Program-made: the position numbers and the translations under genes | Shown here: positions 13,304-14,687 of the stretch, one piece after another | Position numbering within the stretch: the first letter of the stretch is position 1 | How the letters are laid out: each line of letters begins with the position of its first letter | Notes under the pieces: generated by a model | The model's input: the letters and a program-made list of their open reading frames with translations, nothing else | Database searches by the model: none | Told to the model about the DNA's origin: nothing | NCBI GenBank assembly: GCA_049792815.1 | Contig: JBARBG010000028.1 | Span: forward strand, 1 to 14,687 | Reading direction: 5' to 3' | Source of the DNA: DAIDKA01 sp049792815 | GTDB lineage: Bacteria; Pseudomonadota; Gammaproteobacteria; Steroidobacterales; Steroidobacteraceae | DNA length: 14,687 bases

Positions 13304-14521
13304 ATGCAAATCATGCCTGTCCTGAACTCACTGCGTCGCAACCGGATCGGCGCCGTGCTCATCGGTCTGCAGATCGCTTTGACTCTGGCCATCCTTTGCA
13401 ATTCATTCTCGGTCATTCAGCAGCAACTGCGGCACATGGTCCGGCCCACCGGCATTGATGAAGCCAATATCGGCATAATGCGCAATCAATGGGTCGGCGA
13501 GCCCATCGATTTGAAGGCCCGGGTGCTGGCGGATCTGGCGGCGTTGCGCAGCGTGCCGGGGGTCGTGGACGCGGAGGCTATCAACGCCTTCCCGCTGGGC
13601 GGCTCCGCGTGGACCACCGGTATGAAATTGAGTCCCGATCAGAAGTTCGCTACCGCGCATACGGCCGTTTACCTGGTCGATGACCACGCCATGTCAGCCT
13701 TGGGTCTCAAGTTGACTGCGGGACGATGGTTCAAGGCCGGGGAAATCGGCGAGGCGCGCTACGATGAGGACAAATTCCCGGCGATTGTCATTGTGACTCA
13801 GAGTCTTGCTCGTGCGCTCTTTGCGCGCACCAGTGCCCTCGGTCAAGTGGTGTACTTTGGTGGCTCACAACCTGCGCGCATCGTGGGCATCGTCGAACAT
13901 GCTCAGACACCGTTCGCCGTGCAGACCCCAGGGGGAGCAGGGGTGGACGACGGCTCATTCTTCCCGTACCAATATCTCAGTAACGACATCAGGTACATCG
14001 TCCGAACCGTTCCCGGTCAGCTTACGCTGGCCATGAAATCTGCCCAGGACCGGCTCTTTCAAATCACGCCGCAGCGGGTGGTGACGTCGGTGCAGACCTT
14101 TGCCGAGGTACGTCACAGTGTGTTCACGTCCGAGCGCAAATCGAGCGTCGTTCTTGGTGCCTTGTGCGCACTGCTACTGTCGGTGACGGCGCTGGGTGTC
14201 GTGGGCCTCACCATGTACTGGGTCTCGCAGCGGCGGCGCTATATCGGCATGCGCCGGGCACTGGGAGCGCGGCGCGGAGACATCCTGCGCTATTTGCATC
14301 TGGAGAATCTCATCATCGCAGGAGGCGGCGCGCTGCTGGGAATTACCCTGGGTGTGGGCGGGAATGTCTGGCTGGCAACCACCCTGGCCCTGACGCGCAT
14401 GAGCCCCGCATTCATCGGCGCAGCCGCCGCCATCGTGCTTGGTTTGAGCCAGTTGGCAGTGATATGGCCGGCCCTGCGCGCGGCATCGATTCCACCCGCG
14501 GCCGCCATTCGTGGTCGCTAG
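13304..14521 (+). CDS. ABC transporter permease, MacB/FtsX type (second of a pair)
   Basis: 405 residues from ATG 13304, which follows the first permease's stop by 5 bases, so the two form an operon. The layout is the same: membrane segment about 14-36, a periplasmic domain with the MacB_PCD-like pattern (for example VDDHAMSALGLKLTAGRWF and VVYFGGSQPARIVGIV), then segments at about 281-306, 336-357 and 369-391. YIGMRRALGARRGDILRYLHLEN follows the second segment, and the end is WPALRAASIPPAAAIRGR. With the first permease it probably forms a heterodimer. The open frame begins at 12863, but that part is a shadow of the first permease in another frame. No Shine-Dalgarno is obvious; translation may depend on termination of the upstream gene. 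Confidence 0.87.
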   Translation: MQIMPVLNSLRRNRIGAVLIGLQIALTLAILCNSFSVIQQQLRHMVRPTGIDEANIGIMRNQWVGEPIDLKARVLADLAALRSVPGVVDAEAINAFPLGGSAWTTGMKLSPDQKFATAHTAVYLVDDHAMSALGLKLTAGRWFKAGEIGEARYDEDKFPAIVIVTQSLARALFARTSALGQVVYFGGSQPARIVGIVEHAQTPFAVQTPGGAGVDDGSFFPYQYLSNDIRYIVRTVPGQLTLAMKSAQDRLFQITPQRVVTSVQTFAEVRHSVFTSERKSSVVLGALCALLLSVTALGVVGLTMYWVSQRRRYIGMRRALGARRGDILRYLHLENLIIAGGGALLGITLGVGGNVWLATTLALTRMSPAFIGAAAAIVLGLSQLAVIWPALRAASIPPAAAIRGR

Positions 14522-14538
14522 GTAGGTTTCCGCCTGGC

Positions 14539-14687
14539 TCAGGACGGTGGGGCGTCCTGTCCCTCGCCGTCCTTCTTGCGCATGTTCGACATCACCGCGG
14601 CCATGATCAGTCCGCCCTCGTACAGCGCGTACATGGGTATGGCCATGATGCACTGGGACATGGCATCAGGCGGGGTCACCGCGGCGG
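14539..14687 (-). CDS. tatC: TatC, Sec-independent protein translocase subunit (3' end only)
   Basis: Only the last 48 codons are in the window; the rest lies beyond base 14687. The peptide contains VTPPDAMSQCIMAIPMYALY followed by EGGLIMAAV, the very conserved last membrane segment of TatC, where TPPD and the S-Q pair precede the final helix and LYE follows. The short charged C-terminal tail (MRKKDGEGQDAPPS) is cytosolic. TatC is the twin-arginine signal-peptide receptor in the inner membrane. It is convergent with the permease operon, with 17 bases between the stops. The usual tatA and tatB would be outside the window. Confidence 0.9.
   Translation of the reverse strand, partial: AAVTPPDAMSQCIMAIPMYALYEGGLIMAAVMSNMRKKDGEGQDAPPS
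14540..14559. terminator. Possible stem-loop between the permease operon and tatC
   Basis: CAGGACG-GTGGGG-CGTCCTG is a perfect 7-bp stem with a 6-base loop, 18 bases after the permease stop and overlapping the end of the convergent tatC gene. No T tract follows on either strand, so intrinsic termination is uncertain. The position between convergent genes suits a transcription barrier or 3' end stabiliser. Confidence 0.35.

Overview
The window is high-GC, gene-dense bacterial chromosome. An EnvC-type divisome factor, a DedA protein, tatC, a BarA-like hybrid kinase, a HemD/NirB-type nitrogen-assimilation pair and a tandem FtsX-type permease pair together suggest a Gammaproteobacterium, perhaps near Xanthomonadales or Nevskiales. 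That placement is inferred from gene content and protein style, not from a search. No rRNA, tRNA, CRISPR array, insertion sequence or phage integration gene was seen. The longest stretch without a gene is about 215 bases (11764-11978).

Layout. Bases 3-1025 (+) are the 3' part of an EnvC-like amidase activator. It is followed by a GAF/GGDEF/EAL c-di-GMP protein (1146-3413, +) and a DedA membrane protein (3464-4105, +). On the minus strand, 8155-4086 is a two-gene signalling operon: a soluble hybrid histidine kinase with three PAS domains, two receivers and an HPt, then a REC-GGDEF diguanylate cyclase joined to it by a TTGA stop/start overlap. Divergent from the kinase (8192-9015, +) are an AHSA1/SRPBCC protein and a small holin-like membrane protein. 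Next comes a divergent pair: a uroporphyrinogen-III synthase-like protein (9824-8994, -) and a NirB-type FAD/NAD(P)H oxidoreductase (9967-11214, +). A MazE/MazF-type toxin-antitoxin pair (11763-11211, -) follows, then two MacB/FtsX-type ABC permeases (11979-14521, +) and the 3' end of tatC (14539-14687, -).

How the genes may work together. The window holds one probable c-di-GMP synthase (an active-type GGEEF preceded by a receiver) and one probable c-di-GMP phosphodiesterase (intact EAL, degenerate GGDEF). The hybrid kinase's HPt is the natural phosphodonor for the cyclase it is coupled to. HemD is the step before siroheme, and the oxidoreductase resembles the electron-input half of assimilatory nitrite reductase, so this pair points to nitrate/nitrite assimilation.

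The most informative non-coding signals are two good matches to sigma-54 (-24/-12) promoters, TGGCAC-N5-TTGC. One is in front of the oxidoreductase (9917-9932), with an NtrC-like site upstream and a Shine-Dalgarno plus TTG start downstream. The other is in front of the permease pair (11946-11961), with a helically phased TGTCCG repeat array 65-100 bases upstream. Both promoters argue for later translation starts than the first available ATG. The toxin-antitoxin pair has its own promoter embedded in an inverted-repeat operator. I found no clearly new multi-gene system; these regulatory architectures are the best leads.
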